5,300 bases of DNA from Clostridia bacterium (GTDB lineage Bacteria > Bacillota > Peptococcia > DRI-13 > DTU073). Every line of letters starts with the position of its first letter. Positions within the stretch are counted from its first letter, which is position 1. Below the pieces are notes generated by a model, which saw nothing but the letters and a program-made list of their open reading frames with translations, did not search any database and was not told the origin of the DNA. The stretch is from assembly GCA_012842035.1 (NCBI GenBank), contig DUTO01000071.1:1-5300 (forward strand), written 5' to 3'. A program made the translations under genes and the position numbers. Positions 1-5,300 of this stretch are shown here, piece after piece.

Positions 1-50
1 AAAACTTTGGTGAATCATGTCTTGTCCGGCAAAGATTTTTCCGACATAGT

Positions 51-1178
51 TTAAATTTTTATACTCATAACCATCTTTAAATTACAATTGGACAAACTTT
101 CTTTCTTTTTTAACCATTTTTCGCCGGGCTTACTCCTTTTTGCAGGCCCGCTTACTTCCTTTATTTCAGACTGAGCCTTTTTCGCCAAATCATCTTCCTT
201 CCCTAGGGCTAATTCCTGATAAACACGATAAAAATTTTTACCTTGATAAAAAATTCTTTTTTTACTAACTAAACCTAATTTTACTTTTTCCGTCCTTATT
301 TCAACCTCCATCGGATATAAGGGTTCTGCATAATCTTTAACTTCTATTAATTCTTCTTTCACATTAGAAGCAATTAAAAATCTTTCCCCCCCTTTTTGTG
401 TACTAAGATAAATTAAAAAAGGCTTTTTTAAAAATGACAAAATTAAACTTTTACGTCGCGGGTCATAAAAACATCGCCTCCAAGCACGATCCATAACTAG
501 CCCGATTACTTCCTCTACAGAGTCCTCGGTAATTTCAAACATTGTTTCTTCCACCATAACTGAAGTACCGCTTTGTCTTTTCTCCTCTTTTCTTTCCAAC
601 TTAATTAAAGCTTCCAATAATAGCGTATACAGACCTACTTGGGCCACATGCACCTTTTTCAGCACTGGTTGCTCATTTTCCCCCTTACCCTTAAGCCAAC
701 AACGCCAAGGTAAAACAACCTGCCAGACTTTACTTCCTGTCTCCCCCAATTTTTGTTGTTTATTGAACTCAGCCTGATTTAAAAGCAAACTAGAAAAACC
801 AGTTCCTTTGTTTCTATCTTCTCTCTCCTCAAAGGTCTTCTGCTGCTTCTTCCCCCTCAATAAACTTTTATTAAATAAATGTTCTTCTCGCCAGGGCTCT
901 TTAACGTCAAGACTTTTTGCCTGGCCCGCAAGCTCCTGATAACTTACTTGAAAAACTATTTTCCCACGATAAAAACATTTCTCCGCAGTATCATAAATTA
1001 AGTCCCAAGTGAATTCTTCCCCGCAAACACTATTTATTTGCTGCAAAGGCGAAGTAGAAACTTTTTCTTGCCAACGTACAATCAACCACGTTTCTCCCTC
1101 AACCTCTAATATTTGCCACGGATAACACGGCTTTTCCGGAAACAAAACTAAGTTCTGTTGAGCAGTTTTGCCCTTCAT
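51..1178 (-). CDS. Unrecognised 375-aa protein, probable late-sporulation (coat-associated) partner of the CotS-like gene
   Basis: I do not recognise this protein with confidence. The ATG has a good AGGAG ribosome site (1188-1192, 9-base gap) lying inside the 3' end of the preceding CotS-like gene, whose stop is 4 bases upstream. The two genes are therefore very likely co-transcribed from the sigma-K-type promoter at 2253-2281. No signal peptide or membrane helix is apparent, so a soluble protein is expected. Residues 69-84 (FYRGK...YQELA) and 310-324 (FYQGK...YQELA) share 11 of 16 aligned positions, so the two ends appear to hold related units. Residues 285-326, with a charged beta-like strand before IFYQGK, loosely resemble the SPOCS/DUF3794 fold found in spore proteins such as SafA partners; this is a weak guess by eye. 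Residues 105-145 are charged and probably a disordered linker. The last 35 residues are lysine-rich. Coding status is secure from length and context; function is inferred only from the operon. Confidence 0.8.
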   Translation of the reverse strand: MKGKTAQQNLVLFPEKPCYPWQILEVEGETWLIVRWQEKVSTSPLQQINSVCGEEFTWDLIYDTAEKCFYRGKIVFQVSYQELAGQAKSLDVKEPWREEHLFNKSLLRGKKQQKTFEEREDRNKGTGFSSLLLNQAEFNKQQKLGETGSKVWQVVLPWRCWLKGKGENEQPVLKKVHVAQVGLYTLLLEALIKLERKEEKRQSGTSVMVEETMFEITEDSVEEVIGLVMDRAWRRCFYDPRRKSLILSFLKKPFLIYLSTQKGGERFLIASNVKEELIEVKDYAEPLYPMEVEIRTEKVKLGLVSKKRIFYQGKNFYRVYQELALGKEDDLAKKAQSEIKEVSGPAKRSKPGEKWLKKKESLSNCNLKMVMSIKI

Positions 1179-1182
1179 CTTT

Positions 1183-2229
1183 TCACACTCCTAACAACCA
1201 TTTTCTTAACTCTGCTAAACAACAATCCTGCCTGGAAATCTCATAAAGATAATTCTTTAATTGGTTTATAAGAACATTCACGTCCTCCCCACCATAAAAA
1301 TACTGTTCAGCATAAAAACAATATCTGCCCGGAAAAGAAAGTTGGGCTAAAAGCATTAATTTCTCCTGATTATTTAAATCTACTTCTTCCTGATAATGCG
1401 TTAAAATAGTTTTAGCTAAATCGCCATCCCATTTTTTAAACGGTAAATACATTTTCAGAAAGTGAGTTAAGTCCTGAATCGCATAACCTTTCCGACCACA
1501 AGTCGTTTCTAAAAAAACTACCCCTTTTTCCGTTTCTAACAAATTATCCGGCAAAAAATTACCGACTAAAAAGCTCGGCACACAATCATTTTCGGCAGAA
1601 CAACAAGCTAAAGCCATTTTCTGTATAGCTTCCTGACCACGCGCATAAAAATTTTCAAAACTCTCTACATAAAGACGTTCATAATCATTAAGTAATCTTT
1701 TGTCTATTAAATAATGATAAAAAAACAATAACTCTGTCAATTTTTCCTGATATGCTTTGAGCCAGACACTCCCTATACTCTCTTTGGGCTCATGTTGCTC
1801 TTTAACTGCCAAACTTTGACTATAATTATGTAATTTAGCTAATGCGGCAACCACTTGCAAAAATTTGCTACTGTGCTGGGGAGCAAAAGGTGTCCCTTTT
1901 GCTTTTGCCGTTAGATAATACGCCTTTTGCTCCCCCTGTACATAATTCCCCCCCTCTTTCGTCTGCAATAAAGGCAAAAACTCCTGAACCCCTTTTTTCC
2001 CTAAATCTGCTCGCCACTCTAAAACCTCAGCTAAAACCTCTGAATTTCCTTCAAATTCCCATAACCAATAAATGCCGGTATTTGTTTTTAACTGCCAACA
2101 TTTTTTTGTCTTTTGGCCGTCTTTAATTTCTAAGTCATACTTTTGTAAAATTGAAGACGGCAAATCTGCAATCTGCAACATGCTGGGTTCTTCTTGCCTT
2201 CTTCTCCAATACTCCCGCTGATAAAACAT
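1183..2229 (-). CDS. CotS/YutH-family spore coat protein, kinase fold with degenerate active site
   Basis: This 348-residue protein has the length and landmarks of the CotS family (aminoglycoside-phosphotransferase fold, bacterial spore coat). Visible are the hinge-like segment YYLTAKAKGTPF (104-115), the helix with ALAKLH (129-134), the FENFYARGQEAI helix (191-202), a catalytic-loop equivalent at 221-230 (LVGNFLPDNL), a DFG-equivalent strand at 237-243 (VVFLETT), and the family C-terminal LSFPGRYCFYAEQYF (297-311). Key residues are changed: the HGD of the catalytic loop reads VGN, the metal-binding Asp is Glu in FLETT, and the VAIK-type Lys position reads Trp (YWLWEF, 54-59). A pseudokinase acting as a structural coat component is inferred. 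I start it at the ATG at 2229, not at the earlier in-frame ATG at 2298, because the latter lies inside a terminator and upstream of the promoter. The G-run ribosome site sits 7 bases before 2229. The last bases carry the ribosome site of the next gene. Confidence 0.88.
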   Translation of the reverse strand: MFYQREYWRRRQEEPSMLQIADLPSSILQKYDLEIKDGQKTKKCWQLKTNTGIYWLWEFEGNSEVLAEVLEWRADLGKKGVQEFLPLLQTKEGGNYVQGEQKAYYLTAKAKGTPFAPQHSSKFLQVVAALAKLHNYSQSLAVKEQHEPKESIGSVWLKAYQEKLTELLFFYHYLIDKRLLNDYERLYVESFENFYARGQEAIQKMALACCSAENDCVPSFLVGNFLPDNLLETEKGVVFLETTCGRKGYAIQDLTHFLKMYLPFKKWDGDLAKTILTHYQEEVDLNNQEKLMLLAQLSFPGRYCFYAEQYFYGGEDVNVLINQLKNYLYEISRQDCCLAELRKWLLGV

Positions 2230-2236
2230 CCTGACA

Positions 2237-2247
2237 CCCCCCCCTTT
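2237..2247 (-). promoter_or_regulatory. G-run ribosome binding site of the CotS-like gene
   Basis: On the minus strand AAAGGGGGGGG ends 7 bases before the ATG at 2229. It fixes that ATG as the start. The run of eight G is unusually long for a Shine-Dalgarno site and could be prone to length change. Confidence 0.7.
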
Positions 2248-2252
2248 ATTCC

Positions 2253-2281
2253 TATGGTATGTGCTAATTTTCCGGAAGGTG
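2253..2281 (-). promoter_or_regulatory. Sigma-K-type promoter of the CotS-like operon
   Basis: The minus strand reads CACC (2278-2281), a 16-base spacer, then CATACCATA (2253-2261). This fits the Bacillus subtilis sigma-K consensus mACm-N16/17-CATAnnnTA at every defined position. The predicted transcript start near 2246 leaves a leader of about 17 bases with the ribosome site just inside it. Sigma-K is the late mother-cell factor that drives coat genes, which agrees with the CotS-family product. A sigma-E reading is possible because the -10 motifs overlap, but the ATATT -35 element of sigma-E is absent. Confidence 0.75.
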
Positions 2282-2325
2282 AAAAAGGAGAAAAGCATCT
2301 TCTAAAAGACGCCTTTCCCCTTTTT
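2282..2325 (-). terminator. Rho-independent terminator of the ppx/gppA gene
   Basis: The two 20-base arms 2282-2301 and 2306-2325 pair around a 4-base loop, with an A-run on one side and a run of five T at the end (2282-2286). It starts about 22 bases after the ppx stop codon. Read as minus-strand RNA, all 20 positions pair, three of them G-U; read as plus-strand RNA those three become A-C mismatches. The hairpin is therefore tuned to stop minus-strand transcripts. Confidence 0.9.
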
Positions 2326-2347
2326 ATCTAACTGCTTTTCCCTAAAA

Positions 2348-3232
2348 CTAATTTAAGCCTTGGGCATAAATCACCCCATATAATAAATCTTGCTCACTCA
2401 CGATAATTTCCTTTTGACCACAATAACTCAGCAGATTAAGTAAAATTTGCAATCCGGGAACAATAATGTCTTCTCGTCCCAAAGTGATGCCCGGTACTTG
2501 TAACCGTTCCTTCGGTTTCATTGCTTTTAATCGCTCATAAAAAGATTTTATTTCTGAAATGCTTAATTTTAAGCCTTGCACCTTCACGGCATCATAATGC
2601 ACTAGGGCTAATTTAAGGGCGGCCGTGGTTGTAATGGTACCCCCTACTCCTACCAAAGAAAAGGCAGGCGGAAAAGAAATTTTAGGGAGCTCTTGGTGTA
2701 ATAATAGTTGTACTTTTTCATCAACTAATGGATTTTCCCATAAACGTAAAGCCCCTAAAGGAAGACTCCTTATCTGCAAATCTTGTTTTTCTCCTGCCAA
2801 AACAAATTCTGTGCTCCCTCCCCCAATATCTATCACTGCAGGAACACCTTTCATTTCTACACCTTGTACAGCACCTAAATAACTTAAACGAGCTTCCTCT
2901 TCGCCGGAAATTATCCGCAAATTCCAACCTAAGCTTGTTTTTATTATTCCCCTTAATTCCTCTTGGTTCTCAGCTTCTCTGACAGCTTGTGTCGCCAAAA
3001 GAAAGACCTTTTTTAGAGGATATTGCTTAAGGAGCAAAGAAAAGCCCTCTAAAGCTTGTAGTGTCCGCGCCAGCGCCTCAGAAGAAATTAATCTGTTTTC
3101 CTTATTCATCCCTGCTCCGATTCTCGTAACCCGTAAGGCCCTTTTTACTGCTTTAATCTTACCCGTTTCCCGGTCATAGTTTGCCACCAAAAGCCTACAA
3201 GAATTAGTGCCGATATCCATAACGGCCCACAA
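2348..3232 (-). CDS. Ppx/GppA-family exopolyphosphatase / pppGpp phosphohydrolase
   Basis: A 294-residue soluble protein of the short Ppx/GppA type (ASKHA fold). It is expected to hydrolyse terminal phosphates from polyphosphate or (p)ppGpp; the sequence does not decide which. Motifs in order: phosphate-1 loop DIGTNS (6-11), ATQAVREA (80-87), SGEEEA (109-114) with the catalytic Glu region, phosphate-2 loop DIGGGSTEF (135-143), GVGGT (195-199), and the C-terminal GREDIIVPG (252-260) and SEQDLLYG (279-286). The family's C-terminal HD-like domains found in enterobacterial Ppx are absent, as is usual in Firmicutes. The start chosen is TTG at 3232, giving WAVMDIGTNS right at the N-terminus as in relatives, with AAGGTGAG just upstream. 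A longer in-frame ATG at 3277 would begin within the yabR terminator hairpin and add an atypical leader. Location after yabR matches the gene order of Peptococcaceae-type genomes. Confidence 0.9.
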   Translation of the reverse strand: MWAVMDIGTNSCRLLVANYDRETGKIKAVKRALRVTRIGAGMNKENRLISSEALARTLQALEGFSLLLKQYPLKKVFLLATQAVREAENQEELRGIIKTSLGWNLRIISGEEEARLSYLGAVQGVEMKGVPAVIDIGGGSTEFVLAGEKQDLQIRSLPLGALRLWENPLVDEKVQLLLHQELPKISFPPAFSLVGVGGTITTTAALKLALVHYDAVKVQGLKLSISEIKSFYERLKAMKPKERLQVPGITLGREDIIVPGLQILLNLLSYCGQKEIIVSEQDLLYGVIYAQGLN

Positions 3233-3236
3233 AACA

Positions 3237-3244
3237 CTCACCTT
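3237..3244 (-). promoter_or_regulatory. Ribosome binding site supporting a TTG start for ppx/gppA
   Basis: Minus-strand AAGGTGAG lies 4 bases before TTG at 3232 (6 bases if AAGGTG is the paired core). No comparable site precedes the ATG at 3277 or the short-form ATG that would begin at MDIGTNS, so this decides the start. Confidence 0.6.
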
Positions 3245-3259
3245 CTTTCCAGGACAATT

Positions 3260-3293
3260 TAAAAATAAATAAAGCACCCCTTTTAAGAGTGCT
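3260..3293 (-). terminator. Rho-independent terminator of yabR
   Basis: On the minus strand AGCACTCTT and AGGGGTGCT (3273-3293) form a 9-bp stem, including two G-U pairs, around an AAA loop. A T-rich tail follows (3260-3272). It begins 16 bases after the yabR stop codon. Only about 27 bases separate its tail from the ppx start, so ppx may be read partly by read-through; I see no clear separate promoter. Confidence 0.8.
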
Positions 3294-3309
3294 CGTCATC
3301 ATCTTTTAT

Positions 3310-3711
3310 TTAATAACGGCTGGAACCCCGGCCTCCCCTCTTGGCATCCATGCTTTTCCGAAATTCTAGTTGTTTCTCATCACTTTCTTTTAAAAACTTA
3401 GCTAATTTATCTTCGAAAGATTCATGGTTGGGCTTGCCTTGCGACCGCCTTTGCTGAGAATTTGCCGTTTTTTTAGGTGACTGAACTTGTTTAACAGAAA
3501 GACCTATTTTACCTTTTTCATCAATGTGAATAACCTTAACCTTGATTTTTTCTTTTTCTTTTAAGTAGTCCTTGACATCTTTTACATAAGTATCAGCTAC
3601 TTCCGAAATGTGTACCAATCCTGTAACACCACCGGGCAATTCCACAAAAGCACCAAAATTTGTAATACCGGTAACCACTCCTTCAACTATTGCCCCCACA
3701 GATATTGACAT
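3310..3711 (-). CDS. yabR: S1-domain RNA-binding protein, YabR family
   Basis: A 133-residue protein with one N-terminal S1 RNA-binding domain (about 3-74). The diagnostic motif is GVVTGITNFGAFVELPGG (11-28), followed by TGLVHISEVAD (30-40) and GKIGLSVKQ (67-75); this closely follows the YabR/general-stress-protein-13 type. The C-terminal part (76-133) is a polar, basic tail with Q, R and K clusters, a short amphipathic FEDKLAKFLKESDEK stretch (99-113) and a GGRGSSRY end, likely a flexible extra RNA contact. It probably acts in the cytoplasm on RNA or ribosomes; the exact target is unknown. The G6 ribosome site (3724-3729) is 12 bases upstream, longer than usual. It has its own sigma-A promoter, so it is expressed independently of the sporulation genes before it. 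The gene order next to divIC matches Bacillus and clostridial genomes. Confidence 0.93.
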   Translation of the reverse strand: MSISVGAIVEGVVTGITNFGAFVELPGGVTGLVHISEVADTYVKDVKDYLKEKEKIKVKVIHIDEKGKIGLSVKQVQSPKKTANSQQRRSQGKPNHESFEDKLAKFLKESDEKQLEFRKSMDAKRGGRGSSRY

Positions 3712-3766
3712 GTGAAAAAAATTCCCCCCATAATAATCTATACATATTTAACACTTCAGCAACATT

Positions 3767-3796
3767 ATTATATCTCAAATTTTCTCACAGTGTCAA
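3767..3796 (-). promoter_or_regulatory. Sigma-A promoter of yabR
   Basis: The minus strand has a perfect TTGACA (3791-3796) and a perfect TATAAT (3767-3772) separated by 18 bases. The predicted start near 3760 gives a leader of about 49 bases before the yabR ATG. It lies in the gap between divIC and yabR, and is the strongest vegetative promoter signal in the window. Confidence 0.85.
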
Positions 3797-3839
3797 CAGT
3801 TTTTCAGCTTATCCTATCAAATTCACCATTTAAAACTGC

Positions 3840-4229
3840 TTATGGTTTTGGAATATTTTCACCCGGCACGGCCGGAACAACCAAAATTTCTCCTGGTTTA
3901 ACCAGCCCCAAACTTTCCCGAGCCAAAGTTTCAATCATTTCCGGTTCTTGTAATGAAGCAAGCTCCTTGTCTAATTCTTCCTGTTGCTTTAATAAACTTT
4001 CCGTTTGCAGATGCTGTTGAGCAATATCCCTTTTAATCTGCATAATTTGATAACCGCTAAGCAAAAAAGAAAAAAGAAGATACCCTCCCAAAACACCCAC
4101 CATAATTTTAAAATAACGAGGAACCTTTCTTTTTCTACGTTTCTTCCTTTGCGAAGCATACTTTTCCGGAAAGACATACAAAAAAGGTTGTGTTGCTGCC
4201 TTTGGTTTACTTTTTAAATTATACACCAT
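3840..4229 (-). CDS. divIC: Septum formation initiator, DivIC/FtsB/FtsL-type membrane protein
   Basis: A 129-residue bitopic membrane protein. A basic cytoplasmic N-terminus (24-38, rich in R and K) is followed by one membrane helix (about 42-59), then a coiled coil outside the membrane (about 60-95). The C-terminal MIETLARESLGLVKPGE (98-114) matches the conserved ending of the DivIC/FtsB family. In this family the protein pairs with FtsL and DivIB to link the divisome to septal wall synthesis. The start is ATG at 4229 with GGGGGAG upstream (G-run 4239-4243). It lies 70 bases after yabQ, without a clear promoter in between, so it is probably read with yabPQ and perhaps from further upstream. 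The family is short and divergent, so DivIC rather than FtsL is called from location beside yabQ and yabR. Confidence 0.87.
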   Translation of the reverse strand: MVYNLKSKPKAATQPFLYVFPEKYASQRKKRRKRKVPRYFKIMVGVLGGYLLFSFLLSGYQIMQIKRDIAQQHLQTESLLKQQEELDKELASLQEPEMIETLARESLGLVKPGEILVVPAVPGENIPKP

Positions 4230-4299
4230 TTTGTGACTCCCCCACTCTTTTCCGGATTGCTTAGGTCTTAAATTCTACATCAAACCGAGAATTCCTTTT

Positions 4300-4695
4300 T
4301 TAAGGTACATCTTGCGGGGGATTAGACGGCGGTTTAGAAGAGTTACGCCATTTACTAAACAGCCCAACCAAAAAAAGAAATAAGTCTTGACCGAAAAAAA
4401 ACACTGTGCCTAAAAACTTACTTATTATTTTACTACAAAACTTTAGGTAGAGATATAGTCCCAAGCCCATACCTAAAAAAATATAGAATCTTACTTCACC
4501 CCAAGTAATTAACATTAAAAAAAAATAAGTAAAAGCAGTAACCAGAAGCCAAAAAACTACGTCTCCTAAACTTGTACCCCAAGACTTAGGTCGCCAAATT
4601 CGTCTTAAAGTACGAAAACAGTCTAGAATAACACCTACGAAACTACCCCAAACTGTAACTAAAGCAAAAACTAGAGCCTGCTCAAGCACAAACAT
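4300..4695 (-). CDS. yabQ: Spore cortex biosynthesis protein YabQ
   Basis: A 131-residue very hydrophobic protein with four likely membrane helices: about 5-25, 44-64, 68-86 and 95-113. The first helix ends in a short basic stretch FRTLRRIWRPK (27-37), a hallmark of YabQ proteins (VGVILDCFRTLRR). The C-terminal tail (115-131) is polar and proline-rich. In B. subtilis YabQ sits in the membrane around the forespore and is needed for cortex formation; the same role is inferred here. The ATG at 4695 has GAGGTG (4701-4706) 5 bases upstream. It lies 31 bases after yabP, and the pair is probably one transcript. Sequence identity in this family is low, so the call rests on topology, the FRTLRR segment and its position between yabP and divIC. 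Confidence 0.88.
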   Translation of the reverse strand: MFVLEQALVFALVTVWGSFVGVILDCFRTLRRIWRPKSWGTSLGDVVFWLLVTAFTYFFLMLITWGEVRFYIFLGMGLGLYLYLKFCSKIISKFLGTVFFFGQDLFLFLVGLFSKWRNSSKPPSNPPQDVP

Positions 4696-4726
4696 ACTGT
4701 CACCTCATTTTTAAAACAGCAAGGCA

Positions 4727-5017
4727 TTATTTAAAAAGACGCGCCATGACTCCTTTACCTCGGGCCTTCATTTTTGCCTGTTTATCTTCCACATATTCGA
4801 CACTATTAATAACTCCCTCCATCATTAATTGGCCTTCTTCCAAATTCAGCTGGGTAATATGAAGCTGTTCTCCCTGCACTACTAATGGTCCCAACTTACT
4901 TATCGCTATTACCTGTTTTTCATCAAAGCTTTCTACTTCGGCCACTCCATCTACTTGCAATATTTCCCGATTACGCAAAACCAACTCATAAAAAGGGGTG
5001 TTTCTTTTATTCTCCAT
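4727..5017 (-). CDS. yabP: Sporulation protein YabP (YabP/YqfC family)
   Basis: A 96-residue protein, close to the roughly 100 residues usual for YabP. It shows the family pattern: an N-terminal LRNREILQVDGVAEVESFDE segment, then short beta-rich stretches with KLGPLVVQGEQLHI (41-54), LNLEEGQL (57-64) and a VINSVEY strand (69-75). The basic C-terminus KMKARGKGVMARLFK is notable. YabP is needed for proper spore development in B. subtilis and is made in the mother cell. I start at ATG 5017, which has GGAGG (5027-5031) 9 bases upstream; a GTG at 5026 overlaps that ribosome site and is rejected. A candidate sigma-E promoter lies just upstream, which fits the known mother-cell expression of this gene. 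Together with yabQ it forms the cortex-assembly part of the cluster. Confidence 0.92.
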   Translation of the reverse strand: MENKRNTPFYELVLRNREILQVDGVAEVESFDEKQVIAISKLGPLVVQGEQLHITQLNLEEGQLMMEGVINSVEYVEDKQAKMKARGKGVMARLFK

Positions 5018-5052
5018 CTTTCTCACCCTCCCCTTAAATACTTTTCGCCATA

Positions 5053-5080
5053 ATCTTATGCAAGATAGTTGTAAATATTC
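5053..5080 (-). promoter_or_regulatory. Candidate sigma-E promoter of yabP-yabQ
   Basis: The minus strand has GAATATT (5074-5080), which fits the sigma-E -35 consensus kmATATT, and CATAAGAT (5053-5060), which fits the -10 CATACAnT at six of eight positions counting the free base. The 13-base gap is one shorter than the usual 14-15. A leader of about 29 bases would result. B. subtilis yabP is known to be sigma-E controlled. A small inverted repeat, ATCTT-ATGC-AAGAT (5053-5066), overlaps the -10; its meaning is unclear. Confidence 0.5.
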
Positions 5081-5083
5081 CTA

Positions 5084-5300
5084 TCAAGAATCTATTTTTT
5101 CCACTTCCTCCACAGTCCCTATGTCTTCCTCGGCATTAAGACAACTAGCCTCATAATCAGCCACACTGCCAATATCGGAAGGAGAATCACTACTACCATA
5201 ACGAGCTACAGCTTGCCAAGCATCTTCACCATCAAAAGCATTATTCTCTAAAGCTTCATGATAGCCTTGCACACCACCGAAAGGCAATTTAATAACACTT
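5084..5300 (-). CDS. C-terminal part of an unidentified protein with an acidic tail (5' end outside window)
   Basis: The frame is open from the window edge to a TGA at 5084, about 71 residues. I do not recognise it. A TTG at 5287 could be read as a start, but the frame continues upstream (S-V-I-K before it) without a stop and no ribosome site is visible, so this is more likely the end of a longer gene. The visible part has LPFGGVQGYHEAL, then AWQAVARYG, then a strongly acidic tail rich in D, E and S (about 35 residues) with a single Cys, probably disordered. It does not resemble the S4-domain protein (YabO/HslR) that often lies before yabP. Its stop is 67 bases from the yabP start, with no terminator seen, and it ends just before the candidate sigma-E promoter. 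Confidence 0.6.
   Translation of the reverse strand, partial: SVIKLPFGGVQGYHEALENNAFDGEDAWQAVARYGSSDSPSDIGSVADYEASCLNAEEDIGTVEEVEKIDS

Noticed and set aside
23..46. Small inverted repeat TGTC(C)GG / CCGACA just after the stop of the unknown gene
   Set aside because: Only six base pairs with a bulge and an 11-base loop, and no T-run follows on the minus strand, so a terminator cannot be supported.
1..50. Possible start of another minus-strand gene (ATG at 18 or 48)
   Set aside because: The frame from 48 stops after ten codons; the frame from 18 runs off the window after six codons and lacks a good ribosome site.
1842..2126. Plus-strand open frame opposite the CotS-like gene
   Set aside because: Composition is that of an antisense shadow, it lacks a ribosome site and family features, and it lies fully within a well-supported gene.
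2230..2298. N-terminal extension of the CotS-like gene from the in-frame ATG at 2298
   Set aside because: It begins inside the terminator hairpin, lies upstream of the predicted transcript start, and a good ribosome site precedes the ATG at 2229.
2625..2982. Three overlapping open frames within the Ppx/GppA gene
   Set aside because: They overlap the conserved DIGGGS and GEEEA coding region in other frames and show no recognisable protein features.
3797..3838. Inverted repeat CAGTTTT / AAAACTG around the end of the divIC gap
   Set aside because: The arms are seven bases with a loop near 28 bases, AT-rich and without a T-run; it could occur by chance.
3712..4217. Plus-strand frames opposite divIC and across the divIC-yabR gap, and a minus-strand frame inside divIC
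   Set aside because: They cover the yabR promoter or the coding strand of divIC in other frames and have no supporting start signals.

Overview
The window reads as the sporulation and cell-division neighbourhood of an AT-rich, endospore-forming Firmicute of the clostridial/Peptococcaceae-like kind. The evidence is the order yabP-yabQ-divIC-yabR-ppx/gppA, all on the minus strand, followed by a CotS-type spore coat gene. All credible genes are on the minus strand, so transcription runs from high to low coordinates. No RNA genes, mobile elements, CRISPR arrays or gene-free stretches over 300 bases were seen.

From the right: the acidic C-terminal tail of an unidentified protein (5084 to the window edge). 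Next are yabP (spore cortex/coat assembly, YabP/YqfC family), yabQ (four-helix membrane protein of cortex synthesis) and a DivIC/FtsB-type division protein, closely spaced and probably read together. A candidate sigma-E promoter precedes yabP. yabR (S1 RNA-binding domain) has its own consensus-like sigma-A promoter (3767-3796) and ends at a hairpin terminator (3260-3293). A short Ppx/GppA phosphatase follows, best started at an unusual TTG, and ends at a 20-bp-stem terminator (2282-2325).

Directly after that terminator is an excellent match to a sigma-K (late mother-cell) promoter. It drives a two-gene unit: a CotS/YutH-family kinase-fold protein whose ATP-binding and catalytic residues look lost, and, 4 bases further, a 375-residue protein of unknown function with a repeated motif near its two ends. 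This late-sporulation pair is the most interesting part of the window. The inference is that it encodes two spore coat or outer-layer proteins, placed next to housekeeping and early-sporulation genes but insulated from them by a terminator and its own promoter.
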